Shown piece after piece: positions 49,699-59,477 of a DNA stretch of 64,000 nucleotides. The DNA is from Lewinella sp. 4G2 (lineage in GTDB: Bacteria; Bacteroidota; Bacteroidia; Chitinophagales; Saprospiraceae), in NCBI RefSeq assembly GCF_001625015.1, contig NZ_LVWJ02000014.1, forward strand, positions 1,736,001 to 1,800,000. Reading direction: 5' to 3'. Each line of letters opens with the position of its first letter. The first letter of the stretch is position 1. The position numbers were made by a program, and so were the translations under genes. The notes under the pieces are model-generated. The model was not told the origin of the DNA and ran no database searches. It was given only the letters and a program-made list of their open reading frames with translations.

Positions 49699-51096
49699 AT
49701 GACCACCCTGGACCGCTTCACTTCCTGGACCAAAACCAGCCTCACCCTCAAACTCGCCATCATCGGCTTCATCATCTTGCTTTTGATGATCCCGACTTTC
49801 TTAGTGGACGAACTCATCAGCGACCGGCGGCGGTTGCGGGACAGTGCCCAGGACGAGGTCGCGGCCAAATTCGGCGGCGAGCAAACCGTTGGCGGGCCGG
49901 TCATCTCCGTACCTTATAAATACAGCATTGAATCCACCAACGCCGCGGGGCAGCCCGTCTCCACCCCGTATACTGGATACGCCCACTTTTTGCCGGATGC
50001 CATCGACGTGAAGGGCGAGCTCGTCCCCGAACAACGCAAGCGGGGGATTTTCGTGGCCGTTCTCTACAATACCCAGTTCCGCGTTTCCGGGAAGTTCTCC
50101 GGCTTCAACGCCGCCGCCCTCGGCATTCCGGAGGACGCCCTGCAGTGGGAGGACGCCATCTTCACCGTTGGCATCAGCGACATGACCGGGGTGGACGCCG
50201 AGATCGATCTTCAACTCGCCGACGATACGTACTCCCTCGGGCCGGGCACCATCACCAAGGATATCTTCCCCAGCGGCGCCAATACGCCCATCACCGTGAC
50301 GGGTGAGGAAGAGGAACTAGCCTTTGATTTTGCCCTTAACCTCAACGGCAGTTCGGGGCTCTACTTCCGCCCCTTCGGCGTCAAGACCTCCGTAGAGATC
50401 ACCAGCGCCTGGCCGGACCCCAGTTTTGCCGGCACCTACCTTCCTCAGACCTCCGAAGTCACGGCGGATGGCTTCGTCGCCACCTGGGAGGTCCTGCAAC
50501 TCAACCGCAATTACCCGCAGCAGGGGACGGGGGCTTACACGCCGCGCTTCAACGTCAACTCCCGCTACGACTACGGTATTGACGGGGCCAATACTTCCTA
50601 CGGCGAAGACCGTTTTGGCGTCCGCCTCCTTTTACCAGTGGATGAGTACAGCAAAATTTACCGCAGCACCAACTACGCGCTGCTGTTCATCATCATCACG
50701 TTCCTGACCTTTTTCTTCATCGAGGTGCTCAACCGGAAGCGGGTCCACCCCATTCAGTACATCCTCATTGGGGCGGCGGTCATCCTATTTTACGTGTTGC
50801 TCCTTTCCATCAGTGAGCACCAGCATTTCGCCCTGGCTTACTGGATCAGCGCCGCGGCGATCACCCTGCTCATCACCGGCTACAGCTACGCCGTCCTGCG
50901 CAACTTCAAACTCACCGGTCTTGTCGCCGGCCTGCTCATCGTGCTGTACGTCTTCTTCTACAGCTTGCTGCAGTTGCAGGATTTTGCCCTCCTCGTCGGC
51001 TCCCTCGGCCTGCTGTTGATCCTCGCCGTCATCATGTACCTCACGCGGAACGTGGACTGGTATAATTTGGGTGGGGCGAAGAAGTTAGAGGAATAA
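49699..51096 (+). CDS. creD: CreD-family inner-membrane protein
   Basis: This 465-residue protein has an N-terminal transmembrane helix (residues ~18-38), a large periplasmic domain (~40-320) with GGEQTVGGPVISVPYKY near the front, and six closely spaced transmembrane helices in the last ~150 residues. This is the CreD layout, linked in other bacteria to envelope integrity and to the CreBC response. No creBC genes are nearby, so regulation is unknown. The VDELISDRRRLRDSAQDEV segment just after the first helix is typical of the family. Confidence 0.85.
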   Translation: MTTLDRFTSWTKTSLTLKLAIIGFIILLLMIPTFLVDELISDRRRLRDSAQDEVAAKFGGEQTVGGPVISVPYKYSIESTNAAGQPVSTPYTGYAHFLPDAIDVKGELVPEQRKRGIFVAVLYNTQFRVSGKFSGFNAAALGIPEDALQWEDAIFTVGISDMTGVDAEIDLQLADDTYSLGPGTITKDIFPSGANTPITVTGEEEELAFDFALNLNGSSGLYFRPFGVKTSVEITSAWPDPSFAGTYLPQTSEVTADGFVATWEVLQLNRNYPQQGTGAYTPRFNVNSRYDYGIDGANTSYGEDRFGVRLLLPVDEYSKIYRSTNYALLFIIITFLTFFFIEVLNRKRVHPIQYILIGAAVILFYVLLLSISEHQHFALAYWISAAAITLLITGYSYAVLRNFKLTGLVAGLLIVLYVFFYSLLQLQDFALLVGSLGLLLILAVIMYLTRNVDWYNLGGAKKLEE

Positions 51097-51460
51097 CGAT
51101 TCAAATTGTTGCTCCATCCAAGCACCTGCGGCAGCCGATTCATTTGGGCGCTGCCGCAGGTGCGGGGTTAAGGATAGAAGACACTTAGGATCGAACGTCC
51201 TAATTAGGGATTGTCCGATACTCACAAGGATCGACCGGTAACTAATTAGGTCACCACCTATTTACTTGCCCGAACACACTGCACCCGCGGCAGCGCCCTG
51301 AATAGCTAGCATTTTTCACAAATTTTCTCGTAACCCACTATCAAAACCACCCCACCACCACGTCTACCAGTTATTAGGTGCCCTCCCAGGCTCCGGCGGC
51401 TTGTCTAATTGCGGACCAGCCGTTACCTTATGCAGCGATTTACTCCACAACCCACGCACG
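51097..51460. other. Spacer with inverted 18-mers
   Basis: No gene is seen. The spacer contains a partial inverted 18-mer (51122-51135), a full one (51146-51163) and another inverted one (51281-51298). An imperfect duplication (ACGTCCTAATTAGGGAT, GGTAACTAATTAGGTC) lies between them. A frame starting at 51401 joins the lipoprotein gene, but its first 20 residues precede the signal peptide and are not used. Confidence 0.5.
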
Positions 51461-53260
51461 ATGTCTGCCCCACTAAGAAATACTTTCCTCTACGCTACGC
51501 TTCTTTGCTTCGTTGCCTTCACCTCCTGCCGGGAAGAAGGTACCGTGACCAGTACCGTCACTGGAGAAGTACCAACGCCCTCCATCATTACCGCAACGAT
51601 CACAACCGTGAACGCGCAGCGCGGGCAGGAAGCATTCAAGGACGTCGCCTTCACCGGGATGCCCTCCGCCGCGGAGATTAATCCGGACGGTACCATTACC
51701 ATCCCTACGAGTAATCTGGACCCAAACGGAACGGCGGTCACCGTAACCAAACCGGGCTTCTGGCCCGAGCACCGGGTACTGATGCCTTCCGCCGGCGGCG
51801 AACTGCGCGAAACTTTCGTGATGGAACCCAAGGTCAGCGCCGGTAAGATCGACCCCGCCGCGGGCGGTAGCATTGACCTGGGGGAGAACTTCTCCGTCAC
51901 CCTGGCCCCGAACACCATCGTCACCACAGCCGATGGCGCCGCCTACGATGGTGAAGTGGAAGTGTACGTCAACCACGACGCGCCCGAGGACGCCGACGAA
52001 ATGCTCAACAGCGCCAGCAACTTCCTGGCCCGCAACGCGGATGGCTCTACCTCCGCCCTCGAAAGCTACGGGATGATGGATATCGCCCTCGAAGCACCCG
52101 ATGGCACCCCACTGGCCCTGGCCGCCAGCACCCCCGCAGAGGTCCGGATGCCGATCAACCCCGATACCGAAACCGGCGCGCCTACTAAAGTTCCCTTCTG
52201 GACGCTGGACCCCAACGGATTCTGGCTCCAGGATGGTTTCGCCACCCTCGCACCCGGCTGCTACGTGGTGTACATCACCCGTTCGGCCACCTGTAACATC
52301 GATGTACCCCACCCCGTAACGCGGATCTGTGGCCGCTTCGTGGACCCCGCCGGCCTGCCCCTCACGCACTCCCCCTTCCTGGTCTCGCTGAGTGGAGGCA
52401 TGAGCTGTGCCGCGGCTCGCGTCGATTGTGACGGCTTCTTCTGCGTCGATGTCGCCGCTGAGGTCCCACTGTTCTTCAACGTAACCGACCCCTGCACCGA
52501 GGAAACCTACCTCTTCGCCGTTGAGCCGGTGGACTCCAACACCTCCCGCGATATTGGGGAGATCACCGTGGACCTGACCAGCCCGGTCTTCATGGCGACC
52601 GTCCGTGACTGTAGTGGTTCCGCGTTGCCCGACATCGCGCAGACCGAGATCTGGGTCGGTGGCAACGGTGGCAACGGCGGTGAATATTTCGCTCCATCCA
52701 ACGAAGGCAGCACGGTCATCAACGTCGTCGACTGTAGCGGCGACGATATGCTTCTCCAGGCTTTCACCAATGATTACAAGGCAGCCTCACGCGTCATTCG
52801 CCGGACGGCCGAAGAGGAAATGCCCACCGAATTCATTCTCTGCGGCGATCTCCAAGCCGACGAATACTTCACGATGACGATTGGTGGGGTAGATATTCCC
52901 GTCACCGAAGTGGCCCCGATCTACTGGCCGGATAACGGTGAGTTCGACTGGTTGGTCCGCGCCGCCGGCGTCTACGAAGGAGAGGAATACAGCCTGTTCC
53001 TCCAGTTCAGTGACCCCAGTGCACCCGGAGAAGCAGCCTCTGCGGCCATCTACCGCCTGTTGCCCGGCCAGGAATACGGCAACGGCAAAGTGTACGTCAA
53101 TCCCGAGCAGGACCTGGAGATCAAGGGCACCACTTTCGCCGCGGATGAAATGTTGTTTGAAGGCAACTTTGGCGTGCGGATGAATCTCCAGAACGACGTT
53201 GCGCAAACAGTAGAACTGGCGGATATCGACGTACAGGTAGCTTTCCGCTTAGCGCTATGA
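51461..53260 (+). CDS. Surface or periplasmic lipoprotein with Ig-like domains
   Basis: From the ATG at 51461 the 599-residue protein has a lipoprotein signal ending AFTSC23, so it should be acylated. Residues ~40-110 look like a carboxypeptidase-regulatory/Ig-like fold (GQEAFKDVAFTGMPSAAEI). Residues ~115-260 carry a ZU5-like stretch (GGSIDLGENFSVTLAPNTIV). Cys-containing beta domains follow. There are no catalytic motifs. The last codons overlap the ATG of the next gene (ATGA, 53257-53260), so the lipoprotein and the following barrel protein are probably made and used together. Confidence 0.7.
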   Translation: MSAPLRNTFLYATLLCFVAFTSCREEGTVTSTVTGEVPTPSIITATITTVNAQRGQEAFKDVAFTGMPSAAEINPDGTITIPTSNLDPNGTAVTVTKPGFWPEHRVLMPSAGGELRETFVMEPKVSAGKIDPAAGGSIDLGENFSVTLAPNTIVTTADGAAYDGEVEVYVNHDAPEDADEMLNSASNFLARNADGSTSALESYGMMDIALEAPDGTPLALAASTPAEVRMPINPDTETGAPTKVPFWTLDPNGFWLQDGFATLAPGCYVVYITRSATCNIDVPHPVTRICGRFVDPAGLPLTHSPFLVSLSGGMSCAAARVDCDGFFCVDVAAEVPLFFNVTDPCTEETYLFAVEPVDSNTSRDIGEITVDLTSPVFMATVRDCSGSALPDIAQTEIWVGGNGGNGGEYFAPSNEGSTVINVVDCSGDDMLLQAFTNDYKAASRVIRRTAEEEMPTEFILCGDLQADEYFTMTIGGVDIPVTEVAPIYWPDNGEFDWLVRAAGVYEGEEYSLFLQFSDPSAPGEAASAAIYRLLPGQEYGNGKVYVNPEQDLEIKGTTFAADEMLFEGNFGVRMNLQNDVAQTVELADIDVQVAFRLAL

Positions 53261-55347
53261 TCCGGCCGGTGACCATAGTCGCCGACCACTTTTGGTGGGC
53301 TCCCGCTGGGAGAGGCTGGGCAAAGTTTGCCCGGCCGCACTGTTTGTTTACCACCCTGCTAGTTGCTCTGTTCTCGCTACCAACTCACTTAGCCGGAAGC
53401 CCAGTTGAAATAATTGGGATTCATCCGGCCAGTACGATACTTGTCGCTGTCCTGGACTCGACCCCCCCCGCTCCTAAAAGAGAACCCGACGAAGCCTTTC
53501 CGGCCTCCTCTCAGGCTGAAAAGGCGCGCGCCGCCGTGATTGTGGAGCATACCCGGCTAGGCCTCGTCCCACCCGACAGCGATGAGGCCCGTCGCCGCCG
53601 CGAGGATAAACAACGCGCTGCCGAAGCTAAAAAAGCCGAGGAAGCCGCCGCCCTGGCCGACCGCCTGGAACGCCGCCGCCAGCGCCTTGCGGAACTGGCC
53701 GCAGAACGGGGGGACCTCACCAAGGGCAATAAACGCAAACTCCTCAAGGAAGCCCGCGCCGCCCGCAAGCGGGAGCTGGCCCGCGCCAAAGCCGAACGGG
53801 AGCAAACTAAACTTCTTGCCCAGCGCGCGGAGGAGCAACGGATCCGGGAAGAGAAACGCGCCGCTTTCCTCGCTAAACGAGAAGCTGAAGCTGCCAGACT
53901 GGCCAAGCAACGGGAAGCCGATGCTGCCCGCGCCCTCGCTAAACGAGAAGCAGAAGAAAAACGGGCTCGCGCTGCAGCCGCAATGCGCGCCGCCACTCCC
54001 GCCCGGCCTGTCCCCATCGCGCGGCCACCCGCGCCCCGGCTCACCGCTGCGGAAAGGAAGGCACTCGCCCAGCAGGCTAAGGAAAACGCTCGCCTGGAAC
54101 GGATCACCCGGGCGCGGCTGCAAAAAGAATCTAAAGCTGCCCGCCGGGCCGCCCGGATCGTCTACGCCGCTGGACGTAAGGATCGCCAGGCCGCCAACCG
54201 AAAAGCCCGCCGCGACGCCCTCGTGGCCCGCAACCAGGCCCGGGAAGAACGACGGCAAGCCCGCCGCCTCGCTGCTACGGAACGGGAAGCCAGCAAGTTA
54301 GCTAAGCGCGCAGCTAGGGATGCCCGCAACGCCGACCGTTTAGCGGCCAAGGCAGCAAAGCGCACGGAACGAGAAGCCATTAAGGCAGCACGCCTGGCGG
54401 CCAAAGCGGCTAAACGCGCCGGTAAAGAGGAAGCGCGATTGGCTCGCCTCACCGCACAGCGCCTCCGCAAAGAAGGCAAACTCGCCCAGCGATTGGCCCG
54501 CCGCCAAGCAGCCAATGACCGCCGTGCCGCCCGGCTGGCCGCCCGCGAAGCCAGGAGGAGTGAACGATTGGCGCGCCGTGCCCTCCGCAAGGCCGACCGC
54601 CTCGCCCGCCGGGAAGCGCGCCGCGCCGCCAGACTCGCCCGCCGCGAAGCCAGAAGACTGCGCCGCAAGGAGAATCCCATTTACTGGACGGCAGAGCCCG
54701 CGATCGCCCTTGGCCTGCCACTTCGTTCCGGAGGCGGTAACGATGAAAAATCACTGGAAGCAATTACGGTACAAGCTCTGGCCGGGTACCACCGGGCGCG
54801 GGGGATGAGTATCCGCGGAGGGCTGGCGGCGACCGTCATCAACTCCAAAGTCTCCTCTGAATCAACGCGGACGGAGACCACTACCGAGATGGCCGTCATC
54901 CAGATAATCCAGAACCCCGATGGTAGCCGGACGGAAGTGACTGGGCCAGTTCAGGTCACCCAAACCATCACCTCCAAAACTCGCTACTATAACCGGCTGA
55001 CGAGTATCGACCTCCCCGTATTGGTCGGCTACCGGCTACAGGGCAACAGGTACGGCCTGATGATTGAGGCTGGCCCCTGCCTCAACCTCACCAGTGGTGG
55101 GGAGGCGCACGTCAAAACCGGAGACGCCTGGCAGCAGGTTGGGGGTGGCTACTACATCGGCCGCCGCTCCGGTATCGGCGTCCTCGCTCAGGTGACGGGG
55201 GAGTACCAACTCAGTAGCAACAGCGCGCTAACGGCCGGCGTCCGCCTGCAGTCCTTTGGCGCGGCCTTTGAGGACCGGGAGGTAACGTCCAACACCACCC
55301 GAGCGAGTACGATCAGTTTATCGGTGGGGTATCGCTTTAAGTTTTAA
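53257..55347 (+). CDS. Outer-membrane barrel protein with a long Arg/Ala/Lys-rich helical region
   Basis: This 696-residue protein has an N-terminal hydrophobic segment (~residues 28-47, LFTTLLVALFSLPTHLAGS). A stretch of ~370 residues (about 95-470) is made almost only of Ala, Arg, Lys, Glu and Leu (for example RLARREARRAARLARREARR), which should form one long charged helix. The last ~220 residues (from NPIYWTAEPAIALGLPL) look like an eight-strand outer-membrane barrel ending GYRFKF. The basic helix could span the periplasm or bind peptidoglycan or nucleic acid. It overlaps the upstream lipoprotein gene by 4 bp. I know of no named family for this combination. Confidence 0.65.
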   Translation: MIRPVTIVADHFWWAPAGRGWAKFARPHCLFTTLLVALFSLPTHLAGSPVEIIGIHPASTILVAVLDSTPPAPKREPDEAFPASSQAEKARAAVIVEHTRLGLVPPDSDEARRRREDKQRAAEAKKAEEAAALADRLERRRQRLAELAAERGDLTKGNKRKLLKEARAARKRELARAKAEREQTKLLAQRAEEQRIREEKRAAFLAKREAEAARLAKQREADAARALAKREAEEKRARAAAAMRAATPARPVPIARPPAPRLTAAERKALAQQAKENARLERITRARLQKESKAARRAARIVYAAGRKDRQAANRKARRDALVARNQAREERRQARRLAATEREASKLAKRAARDARNADRLAAKAAKRTEREAIKAARLAAKAAKRAGKEEARLARLTAQRLRKEGKLAQRLARRQAANDRRAARLAAREARRSERLARRALRKADRLARREARRAARLARREARRLRRKENPIYWTAEPAIALGLPLRSGGGNDEKSLEAITVQALAGYHRARGMSIRGGLAATVINSKVSSESTRTETTTEMAVIQIIQNPDGSRTEVTGPVQVTQTITSKTRYYNRLTSIDLPVLVGYRLQGNRYGLMIEAGPCLNLTSGGEAHVKTGDAWQQVGGGYYIGRRSGIGVLAQVTGEYQLSSNSALTAGVRLQSFGAAFEDREVTSNTTRASTISLSVGYRFKF

Positions 55348-55696
55348 GGACCTTCCAGTCGTCGGACGATTCACTGGCCCGCAGCCAACCCTTCCAGTCG
55401 TCGGACGAATCACTGGCCCGCAGCGCAGCGAAGGGTCAGCTTCGTCCGACGACTTAGTAAGTGAGTAATTCAGCAGATTTAACAATGAGGCACTTCCAAC
55501 CCTGTCAACCCATTCAGTCGTCGGACGAAACCAAGCATTTGCTATCGCAAATTCTTGGTGAATCGTCCGACGACGGTGGGTGGCCGGCCGACGACAGACT
55601 GTCGCACTCAGCCCAACAACTCGTTAATTCCCCACGACTAAACCTTCGCGCGGGCTACCTTGTCCTCCCATCGAGCCAAACGTATCCCCATCCCAC
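55348..55696. repeat. GTCGTCGGACGA repeat region
   Basis: The word CAGTCGTCGGACGA occurs at about 55356, 55403 and 55516, and its inverse TCGTCCGACGA near 55442 and 55563, so several hairpins are possible. Two copies of CCAGTCGTCGGACGA(T/A)TCACTGGCC are in direct order. No gene is seen before the GTG start of the PIG-L-type gene at 55697. Confidence 0.7.
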
Positions 55697-58219
55697 GTGA
55701 ATAGATTCTTCCTTTCCCTCGCGACCGGTCTTTTATCCCTTTTTCTTTGCACCAGCGTCAGCGCCCAAATGGCGAAACGGCCTACTTCGGGCGAGCTGTA
55801 CGCGGGGATTGAGAAGCTGCAGGTACTCGGCAGCGCGCTGTACATGGCCGCGCACCCGGACGACGAAAATACCCGCCTCATCGCCTACCTGGCCAACGTT
55901 GAAAAGGTGGAAACGGCCTACCTCAGCCTGACGCGGGGCGACGGCGGGCAGAACCTCATCGCACCAGACATCCGCGAACTCCTGGGCCTGACCCGGACGC
56001 AGGAACTCCTAGCCGCCCGCCGCATCGATGGGGGGCAGCAGTTCTTCAGCCGCGCCAATGACTTTGGCTACTCGAAGCACCCCGACGAAACCTTTAATAT
56101 TTGGGATAAGGACGACGTACTTGCCGACGCCGTCTGGGTCATCCGCAAGTGGCGGCCCGACGTGATCGTGCTCCGTTTTGATCCCCGCGCGCCCGGCACC
56201 ACCCACGGCCACCACACGGCCTCGGCGATGATCGGCATGGAAGCCTTCGACCTGGCCGGCGATAAGAACGCTTACCCCGAGCAGCTGGCGTACGTAGAGC
56301 CCTGGCAGCCCCGTCGCATCTACTGGAATGCCTACACCTGGCGCGGCGTACCCGAGCACATGGACACCACCAAGATCATCAAGCTGGACGCAAACGAATA
56401 CCTGCCCATCCTCGGCGAAAGTGTATCCGAGATCGCAGCGCGCAGCCGTAGCCAGCACAAATCCCAGGGTTTCGGTAGCCGGGGCCGCCGCGGCGAATCT
56501 ATCGAGCAACTCGAACTGCTGAAGGGCGACGATAATGACGTCGAAGGCGAAGCTTTTGGCAACATCGACGTGAGCTGGAACCGCATCCCGGGCGGTGCCG
56601 CCATCGGTCAGGCGCTGGCGCAGGTGCAACGCAACTTCGATTTCAGTGACCCTGCGGCTTCCGTACCGGCGCTGATCAACGTGCGCGCCATGATGGAAAA
56701 ACTGGGCGACAGCCACTACAAAAGGGTCAAACTGGCTGAGCTGGACGAGCTGGTCGCCGGCGCGTTGGGGCTCTACCTCAGCGCCTCCGTGGACGACCCG
56801 ATCACCACCCCCGGCGCGGAAGTCGACCTGAAGATCGAAGCGGCAAACCGGAGCGACGTGCCCGTCCGCCTCATCACTTACTGGTACGATACGCCCAGCC
56901 AAATGAGTAACCGCACGACCGTCAACAAACCCATCGTTGCGGGCAAACCCTTTACGGCCGAACTGAAAATGAAGGTCGAGGACGACCAGCCGGTGAGTAC
57001 TCCCTACTGGCTCCGGGACAACTGGAAACTAGGCATGTACACCGTCGAAGACCAGCTGGAACGCGGCCGCGGGGAAAGCCCCGACCCCATCTCCGCCCAC
57101 TTTATGATGGACGTGGCCGGGACCAGACTAACCCTGACGCGGCCCGTCCGCTACGCTTTCACCGACCCGGTGAAGGGAGAACAGGCCCAACCCTTGGAGG
57201 TGCTCCCACCCGTATTCACCGAACTCGACGAGAGCAGCTACCTGTTCACCGGTACGGAGGCGAGCGACATCCGCGTAAAGGTGACCGCCGCTGCGGCGGA
57301 CCTGGAGGGCACCGTCGAACTCTGCACCCCCAGCAACTGGAAGGCCACTCCGGAAAAGGTAAACTTCAAGACGACCCGCAAGGGCGAGGAACAATACTTC
57401 GTGTTCAAACTGACCCCGCCGGAGGGCCAGGCTCAGGGTATGATCGTCCCACTTGTCCGGCTGAATGGCAATGAAGAAGGCTACACGCGTAAGCTAGTTA
57501 CGATCGATCACCCTCACTTGCCGACCCAGTTGGCGGACTTGGATGCCTCCGCCCCCGTCGCTAAACTCAACCTGAAAATGGCGGGCCGGAACATCGGGTA
57601 CGTACCCGGTGCCGGCGATGCCATCCCCGAAGCCCTGACCAATATTGGTTACCGCGTCACGACCCTCGACGCCGGGCAACTGGCGACCGGGAACCTGGAT
57701 CGCTTCGATGCCATCGTCGTTGGTATCCGCGCCTACAACGTGGAAGCCAACATGGCCAATTACAACCCCCGCCTGCTGGAATACGTGAAGAACGGCGGCA
57801 CGGTCGTCGTCCAGTACAACACCAGCCGCGGGCTGAAGATGGACCAGACGGAGATCGGTCCTTATCCCTTCCAGCTCAGCCGTGACCGTACTACGGTGGA
57901 AGAAGCGGAGGTCCGCATCCTCGCCCCCGAGCATCCGGTACTCAACTTCCCCAACAAGATCACCAGCGCCGATTTTGACGGCTGGGTACAGGAACGTGGC
58001 CTCTATTTCCCCAGCAGTTGGGACGATCAGTACACGCCCATCCTCAGCTCCAACGACCCCGGCGAAGAACCGCACGACGGGGGAATGTTGGTCGCCAAAT
58101 ACGGCGATGGCCACTACGTGTATACGGGGTACAGCTTCTTTCGGGAATTACCGGCGGGCGTACCCGGTGCTTACCGGCTCTTCGTGAATATGGTGAGCCT
58201 CAGTGGAGTGAAGCCTTAA
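55697..58219 (+). CDS. Exported PIG-L/LmbE-type deacetylase with C-terminal extension
   Basis: This 840-residue exported protein begins at a GTG codon (55697) giving the signal peptide MNRFFLSLATGLLSLFLC, ending VSAQ. The zinc-binding motif of the PIG-L/LmbE family is AAH53PDDE, with a later GTTHGHHTAS that holds the third ligand. Such enzymes remove acetyl groups from amino sugars or related amides. Residues ~350-600 form beta-sandwich modules. The last ~230 residues (IGYVPGAGDAIPEALTNIGY, then DAIVVGIRAYN) look like a glutamine-amidotransferase-like or ThuA-like fold. It probably acts on extracellular glycans. No ATG gives a better start with the signal peptide intact. Confidence 0.8.
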   Translation: MNRFFLSLATGLLSLFLCTSVSAQMAKRPTSGELYAGIEKLQVLGSALYMAAHPDDENTRLIAYLANVEKVETAYLSLTRGDGGQNLIAPDIRELLGLTRTQELLAARRIDGGQQFFSRANDFGYSKHPDETFNIWDKDDVLADAVWVIRKWRPDVIVLRFDPRAPGTTHGHHTASAMIGMEAFDLAGDKNAYPEQLAYVEPWQPRRIYWNAYTWRGVPEHMDTTKIIKLDANEYLPILGESVSEIAARSRSQHKSQGFGSRGRRGESIEQLELLKGDDNDVEGEAFGNIDVSWNRIPGGAAIGQALAQVQRNFDFSDPAASVPALINVRAMMEKLGDSHYKRVKLAELDELVAGALGLYLSASVDDPITTPGAEVDLKIEAANRSDVPVRLITYWYDTPSQMSNRTTVNKPIVAGKPFTAELKMKVEDDQPVSTPYWLRDNWKLGMYTVEDQLERGRGESPDPISAHFMMDVAGTRLTLTRPVRYAFTDPVKGEQAQPLEVLPPVFTELDESSYLFTGTEASDIRVKVTAAAADLEGTVELCTPSNWKATPEKVNFKTTRKGEEQYFVFKLTPPEGQAQGMIVPLVRLNGNEEGYTRKLVTIDHPHLPTQLADLDASAPVAKLNLKMAGRNIGYVPGAGDAIPEALTNIGYRVTTLDAGQLATGNLDRFDAIVVGIRAYNVEANMANYNPRLLEYVKNGGTVVVQYNTSRGLKMDQTEIGPYPFQLSRDRTTVEEAEVRILAPEHPVLNFPNKITSADFDGWVQERGLYFPSSWDDQYTPILSSNDPGEEPHDGGMLVAKYGDGHYVYTGYSFFRELPAGVPGAYRLFVNMVSLSGVKP

Positions 58220-58247
58220 GCGTAGCATCTCCCTTTCGTGCCAAATG

Positions 58248-59477
58248 CTATCCCACTAACTCGTTAGCTCGGATGCAACAGACGGTAGAAATGTAAGCCT
58301 CTTCAATGTCCGCCACGGGTTTCCGGCCGGTTTTGATCGCTTCCAAAAAATCCACGAAGTGGGCCCGCACGGCGGGGGCTACGTGTAGCTCAATATCTTT
58401 TTCATCGACGTCTTCGGGGAAGGCTTCCCGCTCGAAAGTGGCCCCTACGTAAACGGTTTCGTCCTCCTCGCGGCCCTTTCCCGGTCGCCACTCGTAGCCG
58501 AGGGTGCTGGCGCGGAGGGTGCCTTTTTCTCCGTAGAGGGTGAAGCTCCAGGGCCAGTCCGGGTCGGGTGCGGCACCCCAGGCGCGGTGCGTCCAGTGGA
58601 CGTTCAAGCGGTGCTCCGGGTACTCGAAGATGGCCGTTTGGGTGTCCGTCGTATTGGCGTCCGCTTCCGTATCCACGTAGATGCCGCCGGTGCTGGAGAT
58701 CCGTTCCGGCCAGCCCAGCCCGAGTAGCCAGCGCACGCAATCGAAGTAGTGGACGCACATATCACCGACGATGCCATTGCCATATTCCTGGAAAGCGCGC
58801 CATCGCCGGTGGGGGATGCCGCGGAAGGGGAGGCGTTTGGCTGGCCCGGTCCAGGCTACATAGTTGAAGTGAGCGGGCACTTCCTGAATTTCTCTGACGG
58901 CCCGGTCGCGCATGTGGTAGTAGCAACTCATTTCTACGTGGTGGATGGTGCCAATCTTTCCTGAATCCAAGTATTGCTCCTTCATCTCCAGGAGGTGGGG
59001 CGTGCTGCGCCGTTGCAGGGCCACCTGCACGGTCCGGTCTGACTTTCGGGCGGCCTTCAGGATGCGCTTCGCTTCCTTTTCCGTCCGGCTGATTGGTTTT
59101 TGGAGGTAGAGGTGGCAGCCGGCGGCGAGGCAGTCCAGGGCCATCTTCTCGTGCCAGTGGTCGGGCGTTTCGATGAGGGCAATGTCCGGCTTTTCCGTGG
59201 CGAGCATTTCTCGGTAGTCCGCGTAGCGCCGCGGCTGCTGCTCTGGGTGGCGTTCGCGCAGCCATTCGTAAGCCGCGTCCAGTTGCTGGCTATCCACGTC
59301 ACACAGCCCGACGACCTCCACCTCGGCTACCTGCAGCAGGCGAAAGAGGTCCATCTTCCCATACCACCCCGTCCCGATGAGCACGACCCGGTGTTCCGTT
59401 TTCCGGCGCTGCCGCGGGTGCAGGGCGGGAAGGGTAAGCAAGACGGGCGTGGCGGTAATGAAATGGCGACGGTTCAT
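58248..59477 (-). CDS. Gfo/Idh/MocA-family oxidoreductase with N-terminal export signal
   Basis: This NAD(P)-dependent sugar-type oxidoreductase has 409 residues from the ATG at 59477. The front MNRRHFITATPVLLTLPA looks like a Tat or Sec export signal. The nucleotide-binding loop is VVLIGTGWYGKMD, the LYLQKPIS segment holds the Lys of the usual EKP site, and GNGIVGDMCVHYFDCVRWLLG is typical of the second domain. It probably oxidises or isomerises a sugar in the periplasm. An 18-mer (59405-59422) is encoded just after the signal region. A longer frame to 59600 was rejected because it covers repeat DNA. Confidence 0.85.
   Translation of the reverse strand: MNRRHFITATPVLLTLPALHPRQRRKTEHRVVLIGTGWYGKMDLFRLLQVAEVEVVGLCDVDSQQLDAAYEWLRERHPEQQPRRYADYREMLATEKPDIALIETPDHWHEKMALDCLAAGCHLYLQKPISRTEKEAKRILKAARKSDRTVQVALQRRSTPHLLEMKEQYLDSGKIGTIHHVEMSCYYHMRDRAVREIQEVPAHFNYVAWTGPAKRLPFRGIPHRRWRAFQEYGNGIVGDMCVHYFDCVRWLLGLGWPERISSTGGIYVDTEADANTTDTQTAIFEYPEHRLNVHWTHRAWGAAPDPDWPWSFTLYGEKGTLRASTLGYEWRPGKGREEDETVYVGATFEREAFPEDVDEKDIELHVAPAVRAHFVDFLEAIKTGRKPVADIEEAYISTVCCIRANELVG

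Noticed and set aside
53511-54680. Long minus-strand frames (172-233 residues) opposite the Arg/Ala-rich protein
   Set aside because: They are rich in Ser, Arg, Ala and Leu because of the GC-rich repeat-like codons of the real gene and carry no motif.
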